Shown: in pieces, positions 23,901-38,800 of the stretch
Position numbering within the stretch: the stretch's first letter is position 1
Layout: the number at the start of each line of letters is the position of its first letter
DNA from: Diprion similis
Lineage: Eukaryota; Arthropoda; Insecta; Hymenoptera; Diprionidae
Assembly: GCF_021155765.1 (NCBI RefSeq)
Contig: NC_060107.1
Coordinates: 3,669,501 to 3,733,500 of the forward strand
Length of the DNA: 64,000 bases
Reading direction: 5' to 3'
The notes under the pieces: generated by a model
Seen by the model: only the letters and a program-made list of their open reading frames with translations
The model's database searches: none
What the model was told of the DNA's origin: nothing
Made by a program: the position numbers and the translations under genes

Positions 23901-26900
23901 CCTCGACATCCAAACTCTGCTACATAGCTCTCGGTTCTCTTTGTCTCCGATGCGAGTGAGGAGTTATCGTCTGAGTGGTTCGTGCTCGCGAGCTGCAGAC
24001 TCGTGTCTATATCTATACCCATACCAACGCAGCGATATTAAAACGTGAAATATATCGAAGGGAGCGAAGCTCGCCTTCGAATTCTGGAACCCCTGTAAAA
24101 TCCACGAGAGGATATCGTCGAAATTGCGCCCGCGATTTTCATCCACTGGGCTTTTCGTGGCTGAAGAAAAATTATCGTGATAATCATACCGATGACGATG
24201 GTGATGATGATGATGATGATGACGATGATCGTAATTTGAGAAGAAATTTTAACGACCCTCGAACCCCCTGCAGAGGGGAAATAGAATCTTCGATCAAGTG
24301 AAATTCACTGCTGAAAGAGTGCCAGCGCTGACGGACCCGTCAATTTTCTAATTTCCAATTTGCACAGCCGTCGCGTCACGTCGAGCCGCGTCGCATCGCG
24401 TCGCTGCCCCCGAAACGCCTAACGATAAGTGAAAAGTTCAACTTTTCCTCCGTTAAACGGTCCTTGGGCAGTTTTAAATGTTAAAAGGTGCCCAGCAGCG
24501 CGCCTCTTTCCGCCCCTCTTTCGAGCACTCAAGAAATCAGGTCGCGTTAAAGTCACTCTTAAAGTTCACCGCGTCGATCCGATGGAAGTACTTCGAGAAG
24601 CCATTCAGATTCACGTGGCGCAGAACAGAAAGTACGCGAAAGGACTTGTATTCTTCTTCTCCCCATTCCTCAATTGGCTCAATTGCATCTCCGAACTCCT
24701 GAAGTACCGCAACACGAGTTGCGAGAATGAAAACCGGTTGCGGGTATGTCTTGTAGTAAATTTTATTTCTTCACGCGCTATTTTACGTCGCACCATCCCG
24801 TGAAAATTCATTTCCCCTGCTACAGTGTATGCAGCTCTTCCAATGAGGCCGTAGATATGTATAAAGTGGCGATAAAGACCCGAGCAATGCCCGCCCACCA
24901 CCCACCTCGTTAGTTCTCGTTTAAAATTTTTCCACTCCATTGCCTCACCCCCCAAACTCTCAAATAGTTTTCCTCCGTTATATACAAATTCCGCGCACCT
25001 GACGTCGGTCTTTTTTTCCCCTCTTTTCACTCTCGTCACCCTGTTTCAACACCCTGTTCCATTGCGTATAGAAAAATTACTATGCGGTTGTATTAATGAT
25101 CGGCAGTCGATTAAAAATTCTACCGAAATGTGGGGATGAAAGAAAAAGAAAAAGAAAATATTAAAGTAAGAATTTAATTAGAATGTTGAATTGTATTTGA
25201 ATCTTTAACTTGTTGGATACAAGTCCGTAATCGCCGCAATTTACTACACGTCAGGAGTCTTCTGTAAAACTTATGTCTCAACGCCAGCAGATAGGCAACC
25301 CAAGTTACATTTTGACTGGCTAGCAATACAAAGAGCACAGCTTCGGTTGCCTATCTGTTGGCGTTGAACGATAAGTTTCACAGAAAATCTGGAGTCAGGC
25401 AGAAATTATGTCACTTGGTATACCGCGATCCGTTGTAACTGGTACTGCGGAATGTACATAGACGATAAGGTACGTGTCAAAATTTTGACACGTGACTGTA
25501 AGGGCGAGAAATCCTTGAAGAGCCCGAGGTGAAGGCGTAGTTTGATGTTTCAAGGATGGGCATGAGGTGGAGGAGGAGGAGTGGGGTCGAATTTGGAGTA
25601 CGGAGTTGATAAGTTTCCCCGAAACTATATTGTGCCAAGTATAAGAGACGTGTGTGCGGATGTTGAAGAGGATGAGACGAGATTGAATTACTCAATGAAA
25701 ATTATAACACGATTAACATTAAAGGCGCACGCTAGGCTGCCTGCAAGTGGCGGGGTAAGTCAAGGGAGACTGGTGGGTGTTCGGTGATACAGGGATGAGT
25801 CCGACTCGAGTCTCGTTTAATCCAGGATTATGGTTATGAGCCGATCATCTCAAGAGCGGCTGCTCCTCCTTAATTCCAAATCCCGGCGAGGACTTTATTG
25901 TATAAGGTTCGTACACACGCGCGTGCTGCACACAATAAGCTTCGCCCGGGAATCTCGACTCACCAGGAAAGCCGAAATATCATATATGGCCGGGCTTTTC
26001 GGCTCACGGAATCAAAACGAAAAACCCCCGCGCAGCCTCCCGCTCCCATGGGAATCCCCCGAAACTCAACAGGGATAAATCGTATCGCTCTTACAACCTC
26101 GCCGCACCCATGTGTGGATTACGTCGTCGTGTTCGGACGCAGTTTGCGCATCAAGTGTGTTGAGTAAAATCACTTTCCTGGTTTTTTTTTTAAAACCAGG
26201 CTGCTCTCGCAGCGGAATCGACTGATTTTCACACCTACTCAAGGCCAGCGCGGAAACTAAAACGTCGGTTAAAATACTCTGGAACCGAAAATCAACACGA
26301 AAATATAATCCCAGTAAAAACCCAGCCATATTTGTTTCTGGGTAATTTATAAAGTGATCGATAAAGGAAAGGATAGGCTGTAGGAGAGACCCATCGTCAT
26401 CTCGTGACGTCACAGAGTTTCCTGTGTGACTAATTACCGTCGGAAAATGACCCTTTTTTCATTTTTATTCGTCAAAGTTAACTCTGCCTGGGTTTGGGAT
26501 AATCCGAACCGATGCATCAGGACCGTAAATCAATTCGATTACATACTTTTTTCTTGCCAGAAGGCCCGCCATTTTCCCACTCTGAAAACAGAATGTCTGT
26601 GCGAGGACTATACCGTGACTGAGCAACAAAGTTTCAACTGGATTAAGCGAACAAGGTTCCGGAACTTAGTTTGTTAACTCCTACACATAGTACGCAACAA
26701 ACGAAGAAACCCGAAACGTTAGGCCCTTAAGTTTTCTCCGACAAACTTACGCACCGCGTGCGCGCAGGGCTGCTCTGTATTTTATATGTATATGTATAAC
26801 AGAAGACAGAGAGGGTATCGTACCTAACCTGTAACGGTTATGGATCCGTGACGTCAATCATTCCGCGGGGCGGGAAATATGTCGGCGGTGCTTCGATAGC

Positions 26901-29812
26901 GTTATTTAATTCGAATGATCGCAAATACCTAAGCCAGCTGAGCGAGGATGGATATTCATTCCACGAGAGTGAACGCGTTGCTGCTGCAGGATTCGAGATA
27001 AGACCGAGTGTTTCCGGATCGTCATTCCTCTTCCAGTTGCGGCGTGATTTTGTCGCTGAGATTCTTTCCTCTATTCTTTGACTTTCTCCACAACGAAGCC
27101 ATTTCTCATATCCTGTACGTAGGTTGGTAGGTATATTTTATTGCGAGGACCTCCTTAAGGTGCTTATAAAGAAGCGTTGTACACCTCGAAAACGCGGGGA
27201 AGCAAAACTCCTATACCGCTCAAGCGAACAGAGTGAAACTTGGGCAATTAATGCCTTATCTTGGCAAAAAGTGGAGCGTCTTTTTACTTTTTCAAAATTT
27301 TGAAAAAAAATTTATAGATTGCTTACCACCCACAGAAATTGGCAAAATTTTCACAGTTACACTGAATGGATCGATCTATCCGGTATGATGCCACTCGGCG
27401 GTGATGAAACACACATTTTGAGCCCAGTCCCATGAGATTTGATGGTGAAATTACGAAATGGCAACTGATCTAGTTTTCGATTACGATGAACACCAAAATC
27501 TCATTTTAGCGACATTTGTTATCGACCTTTCATGCATGCCGGTAATTTATCTATAATCCCACTTCCTTCCCGAAAGTTCTCACCTTCTAACCGCTCCCTA
27601 TAATTATTCACCTGTTCAAGGAATTAAGCAGTAAACGTTAATCGGTAGTAATTACACTAACGATCGATCGATCCGAGGCAGGGGATTTATATTATATAAA
27701 ATGATATAAGAAATCCTGAGCACTGCAAAGTGGTGATCGTGGGACGCGGTTGCCGTAAAAATTGAGTGCTCGACGCAGTCGTGCACCTGGTGCATTTTCA
27801 GAAAGGAGCTTAAATCCCCGGGAGACGAGACGTTCGGTCCTCGTTTTTACCGTGACGCAGTTTCAGCTTTATCCGTTTCTTTTCTCGTCGCTAAAACTCT
27901 GCGGGAAAATGTCGACTTATATTTCGTCCAGAGCCATTTGTTTCGCGGGAAGAAAAAAATCTGCCAGTGCGGTGGACAACCGGCCAATCGGCAGACGCCG
28001 GTTCGTTTTAAGATTGACCCAAGCGAATAAATGGCCCCCTGGTTTAAGGGTAATTTAATGGGTGAGAAAGCCGCCGCGGCAGCTCCGTTGTTGAAGTAAT
28101 TTATCTTTCGGCGACCCCCGACGGTGCTCGCACCTTCTATGTTTTCTTCCAGCCTGTAGCTTTTACTCGTTCCCGTAGCCAATAGACCGGCAACACGAAG
28201 AGAGGCGATTCTTAAAATATCAAACCAATCCATTAGACCCTTCAGCAAGGCTATCCAGCGTCTCGCACCGTCAACCGTCAAGTCAAAACGAGGGAAGAAC
28301 TCGCCTGTGAAAACATGCACAACATTTTTTCAAAATTTCCTCAAATCCTTGCAGCATGTTTTCCAATTTCGTCAAAACTTGGGGTCAGTTTTTATACGCG
28401 AAATCCGGATCACGTTTTTAGCTTACGCGTTTGTTTTTACGTGCCTTATTGGCGTGTATATGGGGCATTCTACGTCAAGATAGCAGTTCGTGTCTCTCAT
28501 ACACCCCGTTCGATTGTTGATCGTTTTTTTAAGTCTTGTGTTCTTACCGACCCAAAAGGATTTTTTTTTTTTTTTTTCGTTTTTTCATGTCGTAATTAAT
28601 TATTTTCTTTTCTCCCCTTTTAATAAAAAGGGAGTAGAAAAAAAAAACAAAAAAAAAACAAACTTCAATTAACACATGAAAAAACTAAAATCTTACGAAA
28701 AAAATCGTAAATATTGAGATTCCATTATCCTGTGGTGTTTAAAAATCACATTTGAAATCGTCCAATCTTGGATGAATTTTTTGATATTTTCATAAATGGC
28801 GTACCTATTCGGAGTTGATTTTTTGGAGTTTTTTCAACTTTCACCGGACGCTAAAAAATCTGAATAAAATTCCGAGATCTTTTGCAAGAACGAGTATAAA
28901 AATCATACTGAAAAAGATAAAAATCGAAGAGGGTGCGTTACACGGATTGCTAATTTGACATGGAATACCCCATACGTACCTTTATCCCTGGGATTGGATG
29001 CAGACCGGAAGGCTAAAGTCTCTGTGCAACTTCCGCGAAAGATTTTGGATCTCCAGTAAAAGCCTGAGGCGGTGCCAGGTGCTGAAATGAAAATTGTTTC
29101 CGTAACGTTACGTACACTCCGTCACCCTTTGCTCTATTCCTACTTTTACTTCACCCTTCAGAATTTTACATCCAGCCTCGAGTGCACGCCATGAGAATCC
29201 GGGCTAACAATAAGTTCGTCCACTGACACCCCCCCCCCCCCCCCCCCCCCCCTCGTGCTTCAGAGATGTCGTTTTATGCAGGAGATGCAGTAAAAGCGAG
29301 CAAAGCGTATTGCGATCGGAAGAAAGTGTGGATGTAAGGAAAGAAGACTGAAAGAAATTCATGTTTAGTGATGTGCCGAAAATGACTGAAGAAACTGATA
29401 TAATAAATATTTGGATGCTGATTTTTATTTACATACAAATTAGGGATGAAAAAAAGTTGTTAATCCTCGCGTAATATACAGAGTGTGCGTATATTTTATA
29501 CCGGGATAAATGTATTTGGAGTATGTATAGTTTTTTAGGCACAGGCGAGAAATCGGATACCGATTTATATGGTAAAATGTATAAGGAATATGAAAGATTC
29601 CGTTGAGCGTTAACCCAAATTCGAATAGCAAGAGTGTGACGACGGCGTCATTGCAATCAATTGGATACTCGCTCTGCTCTTTTTTGTCATTTTCCTATTT
29701 TTTTTCTATACTTTTTTTATTCTCATGAATTTTATGCGAGCAAAAACGAGTTCCTTGTACGTATATATATACGTATCGGGCAGGTTTCGTGTAGCGATAT
29801 TGCCTGCAGAAC

Positions 29813-29846
<34 letters not shown>

Positions 29847-32800
29847 GGCCTCGTAATTAAATTCTCAAATCGATTTTGCCGGCGGTCCTTGCCGTGTAAC
29901 ACTGCAAGGGAGAAGAATCAGTAGAATATAAGAAGAGTAAAAAGAAGGGGAAGAAGCCTTTATCGGGAAATTCAATGGATCTGAATTAATCTAATTAGTT
30001 TCTCCGATTCCCCTCAGCGCCTTCTGTGAACCGAAAATCATTTCATTCATCTCGAAATGAACTTATCAGGGTGCGTAGACGATGACGTAGTACACGTCAT
30101 TCGCACCCTCTAATATGTTCGTCCTGAAATCCCGAATCTGCATCAGAAGCCGAGATCAGGACACAAGCGCAACCCTCCCTCTGTAGGTTAATCGGATAGG
30201 CCTCGTCCTTAAGCTCTGGTAATTTCCTTCCGCGATCCTCCGATTGTTATCTCGCCGCGTGCTAATGCGTTAACGTACGTCTTATTGTTAACCCCTCAGT
30301 CCATTATGTGGAGGAGATGATTTTGCCAAAGTACCCATATCTCTGGGCATGCATTAATTAATTATACACGTCAGGATCGTAAATCGCAAAAAGGATACAA
30401 CTCGCCGTATTCGTCCTGCACGTTTCACCTCTGACCTGTAACTTCCACGCGAACGACCCTCGCATAACTGTTCGGTTTTAAACTCGGAACGACAACAATG
30501 TACGCAGTTATACGTGCTGAGTCGAAGCGAGAGGGGCGAGTCGCGAAACGATTTTGGACACGCTAAACGTTCCGCATCCCCAGTTTAACTGACGGATATA
30601 GATACCCTGAGCAATCCATCATGGGCTGGTGGAATGAGGCGAATTGAAAGCAGCCGCCCTAAAGCCCTTTCGCGTTCTGACAAAAACTGGAATCGTTCCT
30701 CTTTGGCGTGCCGTTTACGTTACTGCAGCTTATACAGCGCGAAGAAATGTTTTCGCTTAACCTCAAAGCGAGCTCTACAAAGACACGCCATTCCCCAAAA
30801 GTATTTCATTAACAGCTTTTCTCTCTCTTTCTTTCTTTCTTTCCTTCTGTTATCACGCTTAGGTTTACTCACGCCTCGCTGTTTTGCCCGAGGCAAACAT
30901 TTTTTCAATCCTCTAGCGAAAGGGAATTGTTGCTTTAAAAGGAACATTATTTCGCGGAAATTGAAGATTACTTAAGTAAGTACCTACAAAATGTAAATAT
31001 CAAATATTCTCCCATATACGTATACAATGTACCATAAATTTTGGGGATGTTTACTGCTTGACGATGGTCAATAACTTCTTTTTACATAACCTATTCTTCG
31101 GCAACAATCGCACGTTGTGTCTTCTGAAGAGAACACTACCGTGTGCCTTCAACCCTTATACATGTATGAAAACTAACTGGTTTTGCTGAAAAATGTATCT
31201 ACGTACTGTATCAGTCGATAGAACAGGAACAACACGAACCATAAGTTTTTATATTTGCATCAGATGTTGTTACCAGCTACTCTTAAATTTCTTTATTTGT
31301 TTCACTCATATGTATGATCGGTATAGAAGAGCAATCTAATGAACCGTTTTTAAAGTTTGCTCAAGTGTTTCTTTGACGCAGGGTGAATTATATTCAATCA
31401 AGTTCACACAGCAAAGGCGTCGCGGTTTTTAATCAAGCTGTTTCAAACGCCTTAATTTCACCGTAGACGCGGCTTTTAGTGCAGCCATCCGGTATTAGGT
31501 TTACTCAGGCTTTGGGAATTGCGTTAAACCGTGCTCAAAGCCGTAGCCAGCTCATTCTGTATACGGAATTCGATCGGCCCTTGTAAGCCGCAGTTGTGAT
31601 TGGTTAATATCCTTTCATCTCGGTTGATGGCCAATCCTGAACCGACCGCCGCGTTCATTTGTTTTGCGGTTCTCAACTGCGCTATCCAATATATCCGAGC
31701 AGATCGATATATTTGTCGCTCGAGGGCAGTAGCGTCCTTCGAATTCGTTCGTTCTATCGCATCGGCTGATTCGCCAGCTGCGTATATAGTCGATACACTT
31801 GAAGAAATTTGTCGGACGAACGAACGAACGAACGAACGAACGAACGAACGAACGAACGAACGAACGAACGAACGAATGAACGAACGAATGGCCCCGGGTT
31901 TGATTAAACCAAGAGCAAAAGAACATTATTGAATTTCTTCGGAAAAGGGATTTCCAGGATATTATATTGACCGAGAGGATTATCATTTGCATCAATAGTG
32001 TATTATACCATACATTGCCGTCGCGTGTGACTCTGCAGTTTCAGATACTTCCCAGTATTATACTGATGCAACTTTTGCACGTCATATTAAAATATCGTCC
32101 GCGTTACGGGTTGGCTCATTAACTTCATTATTTGTAGACACGAAGGTGCAATTGAGTACACCTGAAAATTATCTTTGCGACGATATTACCTTTGCACGAT
32201 AATATCACGATACGAATAGATAAAACTGCAAAAAAAAAGTGATCCGAGTGTTGTATATCGTTTAAGAGGTTACTCGCTCGTCTGGCTCAAATAAAATCCC
32301 ACAGGAATTAATATTACAACGAATAAGATTTATTAATGAGTAACAGGTTTTGACATCGTTTTAAATTACGCGTCTTATTGCGAACTAACGCAGACTGACG
32401 TCGGTCATAGACAATTGGTTATCTAGAGAGGACGTCTCATACACATTTGTGTCTAACTTGTCTATCGGACCTTCGTCTAACTATCTTAAATTCAAGTTAC
32501 AACACGAGGGAAAAAGGAAAAACGTTACGCATCGATCGTTTTCGTTGTTGTATGAAAATAGGTGGCTTGCTGGTTCCTATTAGGTCATTTCCATACTTTC
32601 GACACACGTCCTGTAACCCTTGTTCGAAAGGGTTGACGGATCAAACTCCCTGTGCACACTGTATAATAGATGTGACCTACGTGATTTCGGTTACCTTCGA
32701 ATAACGAGTTGCGTAAATTTTCACCCGAGCTTTCGACGCCCCTGTAATTTCCGTAATTAAACGTCTTTTACGTGCATGGGGACTCGGCTGCTGGTGACAG

Positions 32801-35800
32801 GAGAGTCCCTGATCCCCTTGTTTCAGTATTTCATTTCTCAACTTCACCTACAGTCTGCTGCCTGTCCCATAAAGTCTTTGGAAAAACGATTACGCAGATT
32901 AATTATGACCCGATTGAATCTTGTATACATAGTTATAATGTTTCGCTTCATTTTTCACCGTGTGAATAACAATTTTATCTTGTTCATCAACCGTTCATCC
33001 TCAGTCAGTGAAGATTGAAATTTCCAACTATAAAGTGTAAATATTTATAACACATACCTGTAAACCGTGATACATATTATCATAAAGTGAGGTCCTTTAC
33101 CTTGAAGATTTTTTCACCATCAAGTAGATAGGAGAACGAAAATAAATGTAAATCAAGAACGAATCAAATATTAACGAATCGAGTTATCAATAAATTCTGA
33201 AAATGGTATAATCATCAATTTCAAATCAATCGAAGGGGGAGTGGTGGACAATGGGTAAACGATGATAATGGGCAAGTGTATAGATGAAGGGAAGGGCAGG
33301 AAGCATTGAGAAGGGCAGAGGGTGCTACAAGTGTTGCAGTAATTAGAACGGGAGTTAAGTGCCTTCTCGGGGCACCTACTTCTCCTTCCTTAAACAAGCC
33401 AGACTGCCGCAGGTTGAACAACCAGCCAAGGGAGAAACCATCCAGCGCCGAAACCTAAACTCGAGACTCCAAAGCCCCCTTCATTCCTCGAAATAAATAA
33501 AAATTCCTTATTCCTGAAGACGGTTTCGTGGCAGAACCAACTACCGCTTGTTTCTAACCGCGGCGTGTAACCTCCGGAGATTTTAACGGTAATAACATTA
33601 TAACACAAGGAATAAATAACACTCAGGAAATACGGCTGAGGCAAGCAGAGCGCTCGAAATATGATTATTATACAATGTAGGCGGGGATTATTTAGCGATG
33701 GATTTTAATACCACCCAGGACTCGACTAGCGGCTCGATTGACTCGCTTCAAGGGGTTCATTTATTTATCGCCCAGTTTAAGAAGGATTGTTTAAACTGAC
33801 AACGCGCGATTCATTGTTGCACTTTTCGCAGTATTCGAGTTACAGAGGTTCATGTGAAATGGTAAACAACATTTTATTTTCTTTAATCTTTCATTGGGTA
33901 GCGTCATATATCTCTTGTAAAAAGATGTTACCATTTATGGATGATTTTTAATTATAACTATACCGGTGAAATATAACTAGCTCTTTACATCTTCTTCTTT
34001 TTATTCACCGGTAATTTTTGATGGCTGAAAGCGTTAATACTGTAACTTAACAAACGATACACAATGATCAGAGATAAAGTTGAAGCTATCAGAGATACGG
34101 CGGTGATGACAAAAATGATGTCCATATCCTGGCGCTGGTACCACGGCTCGTCGGCGGTGCTGGAGTGCAAATGAGGGGCGCCTCTGTGACGAATCACGTG
34201 TTCGGTCCACCAAATTGCGTTTTCCAGTAAATCGTACGGCCTGTCGTTCAGCAGTTCGCGCAAGTTTAGCATCCTTTGCTTGTAACTGAAAATTTTCGGA
34301 CACCTCTTCATGAAATTGATGCTTCAGTCACGTGTGCCGCGTATCGGATTCCTTTCGGTGAAAATTTTACTTTACCTGCCGTCCGTCGCAACGGATTGTA
34401 TTGCTTCCATCAGATCTTCCCTGTTTACGTTAGTGATTTCCAGCTTCTTTCCCGCACCAAAAGACACAATTTTGTCAACATTCATGTCTTGATCGCCCAT
34501 CACCGGAAAACCGATCACAGGAACACCGTGAGAAATCGCTTCCTCAGTGCTCTGAAGTCCTCCTTGGTACACGAAGACTTTCAGGTTTGGGTGAGCTGGA
34601 AAGATGCGTAAGGTGACGTGCATTTGATCTGTAGAATTCGTTTAAAATGCTTTTTGCACATTCAGGTACCTAGAATCGCCTGCTGCGGGGCCCACTTGAT
34701 TATTATTACGTTGTCTGGTTTGCCGGGAAGAAAGTCGTCCTCGAACTTCCAAATTACCGTGTAGGGAAGCTTGGAAAACACGGCGATAAACTCTGAGCGT
34801 GATTTCGTGTCCAGCATGGTACTCTTCACGTTGGATCCTAGACTCACGTATATAAATCCTTGTTTGGATTCGTCAAGAGTCTTCTGAAGATCCTTTGTAA
34901 GAGAAGAATCACATAATGAGTCGCGAACATTTCGAGGTGAGAAGCTCATAGTACCTACACCTATACCTTCGACAGAGAATCGACCTTCTTCGAAACGTGA
35001 AAGTTACCGATTTCAACCACGATAGGTACGGTTGGCCTGGGGTACGAGATCGGCAACTGTTGGTTGACGAAAATCAAACTGAGATTTCTCTCGATTTCGC
35101 CAAGATCCGGAATCTTGATTCCCAAATATTTTTCCGCAATAGCATGTTGTGCTGGCATGATCTCATTCTCGAAATAATGAATGTATTTCCATACGTTGAC
35201 AAAGTTCCTCAGCCTCTCAAAAAACGTCGGTGGATCGGACATTTCGTTTCTATGCAGGTCCCAAACCGATTGATGTGTAGACAGTATCGGGTTTCCGATA
35301 GAGTATTGCACGTTTAGGGCCGGACTTAGGGACGACATTCCTCAAAAAAAAAAAAAATATACAGTTTGCCTTTAAAAGCCACCTCTCGACGCTGACAATA
35401 ACGTTACAGTTTTAAACCATACGCAGTGTTTCCGAGTAAATCCCGTAGTATGTTGGGTTGCCTACCGCTGAGGGGAATAAATATCGGTACGACTTATCGG
35501 TAGGTAATGCATTTCAAGTCCTCACGAGCGAGCTAGAACTGCCTGTGTTGCCAAGTAGTGTGGATTTGGTCAAGCAGTTCTTTCGTTATTTATAACCTGT
35601 GCTGAAGCGTTCAGTGATCGCGTGTATATGACTTGATTTGATTAAAGTTACTATATAAGTACTAAACGTATATAATTGTAGGTAGGTTGGTAGGTCTGCT
35701 TTACCGATATCTATTTTCCTTAGTGATAGGCAACTCAACATACTGTGTCGTTTACTCGAAAAACCCCTGTAAAACAATTAACCGCACAAGGACTCACCAA

Positions 35801-38800
35801 TTATCGGAACGTCGAACCGTTTGGCAAGCGATAGAAATGCTGGACAATAAAGTGTCTCCATCAGCAGCAAGTCAAACTTTTCACCGCTGCCTGGCTCGTA
35901 GATCTTTTTAAAATCAGGATGCTGGAAGATTTGTTCACTAAACGCGTGAAACGTGTATGCCACTATACGAACGAATTCAACCCAGTTCATTTTTCTCCGC
36001 ACATCTATCAGGTCCAACGACGTATTTTCCTTGTAGATGTAGCTGACGTCTATCTCTGTGTAGTTTTTCAAATTCGAGTCCTTCACCGGATTCGGCGTCA
36101 CGACAACGAGCTCGTGGCCTCGTTCCCTCAAGGCCAGGGTCAATCCACGAAAAACTATCTGATGACTGACCGAGGATGAGGGAAATACGGCGAGTATTCG
36201 CGATCCATTTCCAAACTCCCACGCAGTAACGAGAAGAATCAGCGATATTGATTTGCACACCAACTGTCGCGACATGTTTGACCGCTCGAATTTTCTTCAC
36301 TAGTACAAACACCAGAGTTCGCCGCGTCTCCAACTAACGTGTAGTATGTCGTCGTGTTGCCTTTACACACGCAAGTCTTTTGCGTTGCTATTAATCACTC
36401 GAAATACTTCCAAGTCATCGTGAGGCAACGGTATGATCACCGACCATGCATATAGATTTCGATTGTATTGTGTAGGTAATGTAAAGTAGTCGTCAGTTTC
36501 GTACATAGACGAATCTGCATCAAGATTCTAATTCTTAGATAACCTAGAGAACTATAGATACAGTTGTGGAACCCTATCTTTACACCAAATATTCTTCATC
36601 ACGTGACTAAGTAAGATACGCGTGCAATTACACGTGATTCCGTAACGCTTGGTTATCAGCTAGTACTTGTATTACTTACAATATAATAATATATCTTTCA
36701 GTTTCTTCCACGTTAGTTTCATTTATTTGCTTTTCCATGAATCAGTTGGATATAAATACTTGCAAACACAATTATAAAAACAGTTTTTTTCGCGTATAAT
36801 GAGTATAGATGTATTGTCATTTAAGCTTTTCTTTTTTGTGTACTAATTGCTGATTGACGAATATATTCATAGTGTAAAATAAGAACTTATAAAGTACAGC
36901 TGAAACGGACATCAAAGATATTACAAATACGGCAGCAATTAAGAAGATTATATCCATATCGCTACGCTGGTACCACGGGTCGTCGGCTGTACTAGAATGG
37001 AGATGAGGGGCACCTTTGTATCGTATCACGTGCTCGGTCCACCAAACTGCATTCTTCAGTGAATCGTACGGCCTGTCTTTCAGCAGATCGCGTACGTTTA
37101 GCACCCTTTGCTTGTAACTGAAAAAAATGTTGAACCGATTTCTATGAAACTGATGTTTCAGTTACGTGTGTCGCGTATTCGAATTCATCGGATAAAATTG
37201 TACGTTACCTGCTATCCCCAGCGACGGACAGTATCGCTTCCAGCAAATCGGCCTTTTTCACGTCAGTGATTTCCAGCTTCTTCCCGGCACCAAGAGACAC
37301 CATTTTGTTAACATTCAGGTCTTGATCGGCCATCACTGGGAAACCGATCACAGGAACGCCGTGAGAAATCGCTTCCTCTGTGCTCTGAAGTCCTCCTTGG
37401 TACACGAAGACTTTCAGGTTTGGGTGAGCTGAAAAGATGCGTAAGGTGACGTCCATTTGATCTGTAGAATTAGTTTAAAATGCTTTTTGCATATTCAGAT
37501 ACCTAGAATCGCCTGCTGCGGGGCCCACTTAATTATTATTACGTTGTCCGGTTTGCCGGGAAGAAAATCGTCCTCGAACTTCCAAATTACCGTGTAGGGA
37601 AGCTTGGAAAACGCGGCGATAAACTCTGAGCGTGTTTTCCTGTCCAGCATGGTGCTCTTCACGTTGGATCCTAGGCTCACGTATATAAATCCTTGTTTGG
37701 CTTCGTCAAGGGTCTTCTGAAGATCCTTTGTGAAAGAATAATTATGTGAGTCACGTGTATTGCGAGGTGAAAACCCCAACACAATACCCATAATACCTTC
37801 GGCAGAGGCTTGATATTCTTCGCCACGTGGAAATTACCAATTTGAATAACGTTGGGTACGGTTGGTCTAAGATACGAGATCGGCTCCTGTTGGTTGGTGA
37901 AAATCAAACTGAGGTTCCTCTCGATTTCACCAAGTTCTGGAATCTCGTTTCCCAAATATTTTTTTGCAATGGAATGCTGAGCAGGCATGAACTCCGTGTT
38001 GTAATAGTAAATGTACTTCCATACGTCGTAGAAGTTCCTAAGCCTTTCTAAAAGCGTCGGCGAATCGGACGTTTCCTTTATTGGAAGGTCCCAGTTCGAT
38101 TGATGAGAAGTCAGTACCGGATTCCCGACCGAGTATTGAAGGTTCAGAGCAAGACCCAAAGACGTGATTCCTTAACAGCAGACAACATCCATGGTCAGAT
38201 TTGACTAAAAAATAACTATGAAACATGACACTCACCAATGATGGGAACGTCGAATCGTTTACCGAGAGCCAAAAACGTCGGCCAATAAAGAGTCTCCATC
38301 AACATCAAGTCAAACTTTTCACCGCTATTCGGTGCATAAATCTTCTTCAATTCTGGATGTCCGAAGATTTTTTCACCGAACAAATGTAGGATCGGTGAAA
38401 CGTCCCAGAACCAATCAATCCAGCGCGCGTTTCGTCGCAGCTCTATATAATTCGTTGTGAAATTCTGCTCGTAAAGAAAACTGATGTCTATCTCAGTGTA
38501 GTTCTTCAGATTCGGATCCCTCACCGGACTCGTCGTCACGACAACGAGCTCGTGGCCACGTTCCCTCAGGGCCATGGTCAATCCGCGAAAAACTACCTGA
38601 TGACTGACCGAGGCTGATGGAAATACGCAAAGTATTCGCGAGGCGTTTCCGCAGTGCAGAATCGACACGAGAAAAATAAGTGCGGCTAGTGCGATGATCT
38701 TTCTCGTCATTTTCGTCAACTGTCGATCACTCTCAGGCGATAACTCACCACGTCTGAAAGTGTACTAGAGGCCTGAATTTACGCTGTACTACATCTACTT

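Larger units (their letters stand above)
21112..33984. other. Intron 1 of the VWC gene, left part
   Basis: Mostly non-coding. It has AT-rich microsatellites (22098-22145, 22290-22310, 23165-23200), a GAT-rich run at 24192-24231, a foldback element at 25261-25386, a poly-C tract, a TA run and a CGAA array. The only coding signal that gave pause is a possible minus-strand exon pair at 28134-29081, entered separately. Confidence 0.6.

Noticed and set aside
31815..31890. Possible CRISPR-like or protein-coding repeat.
   Set aside because: Pure CGAA tetranucleotide without spacers, open on both strands only because of its composition.
38711..38719. Start of UGT copy 2 three codons upstream.
   Set aside because: The codon is TTG; the ATG at 38710 leads directly into a good signal peptide.
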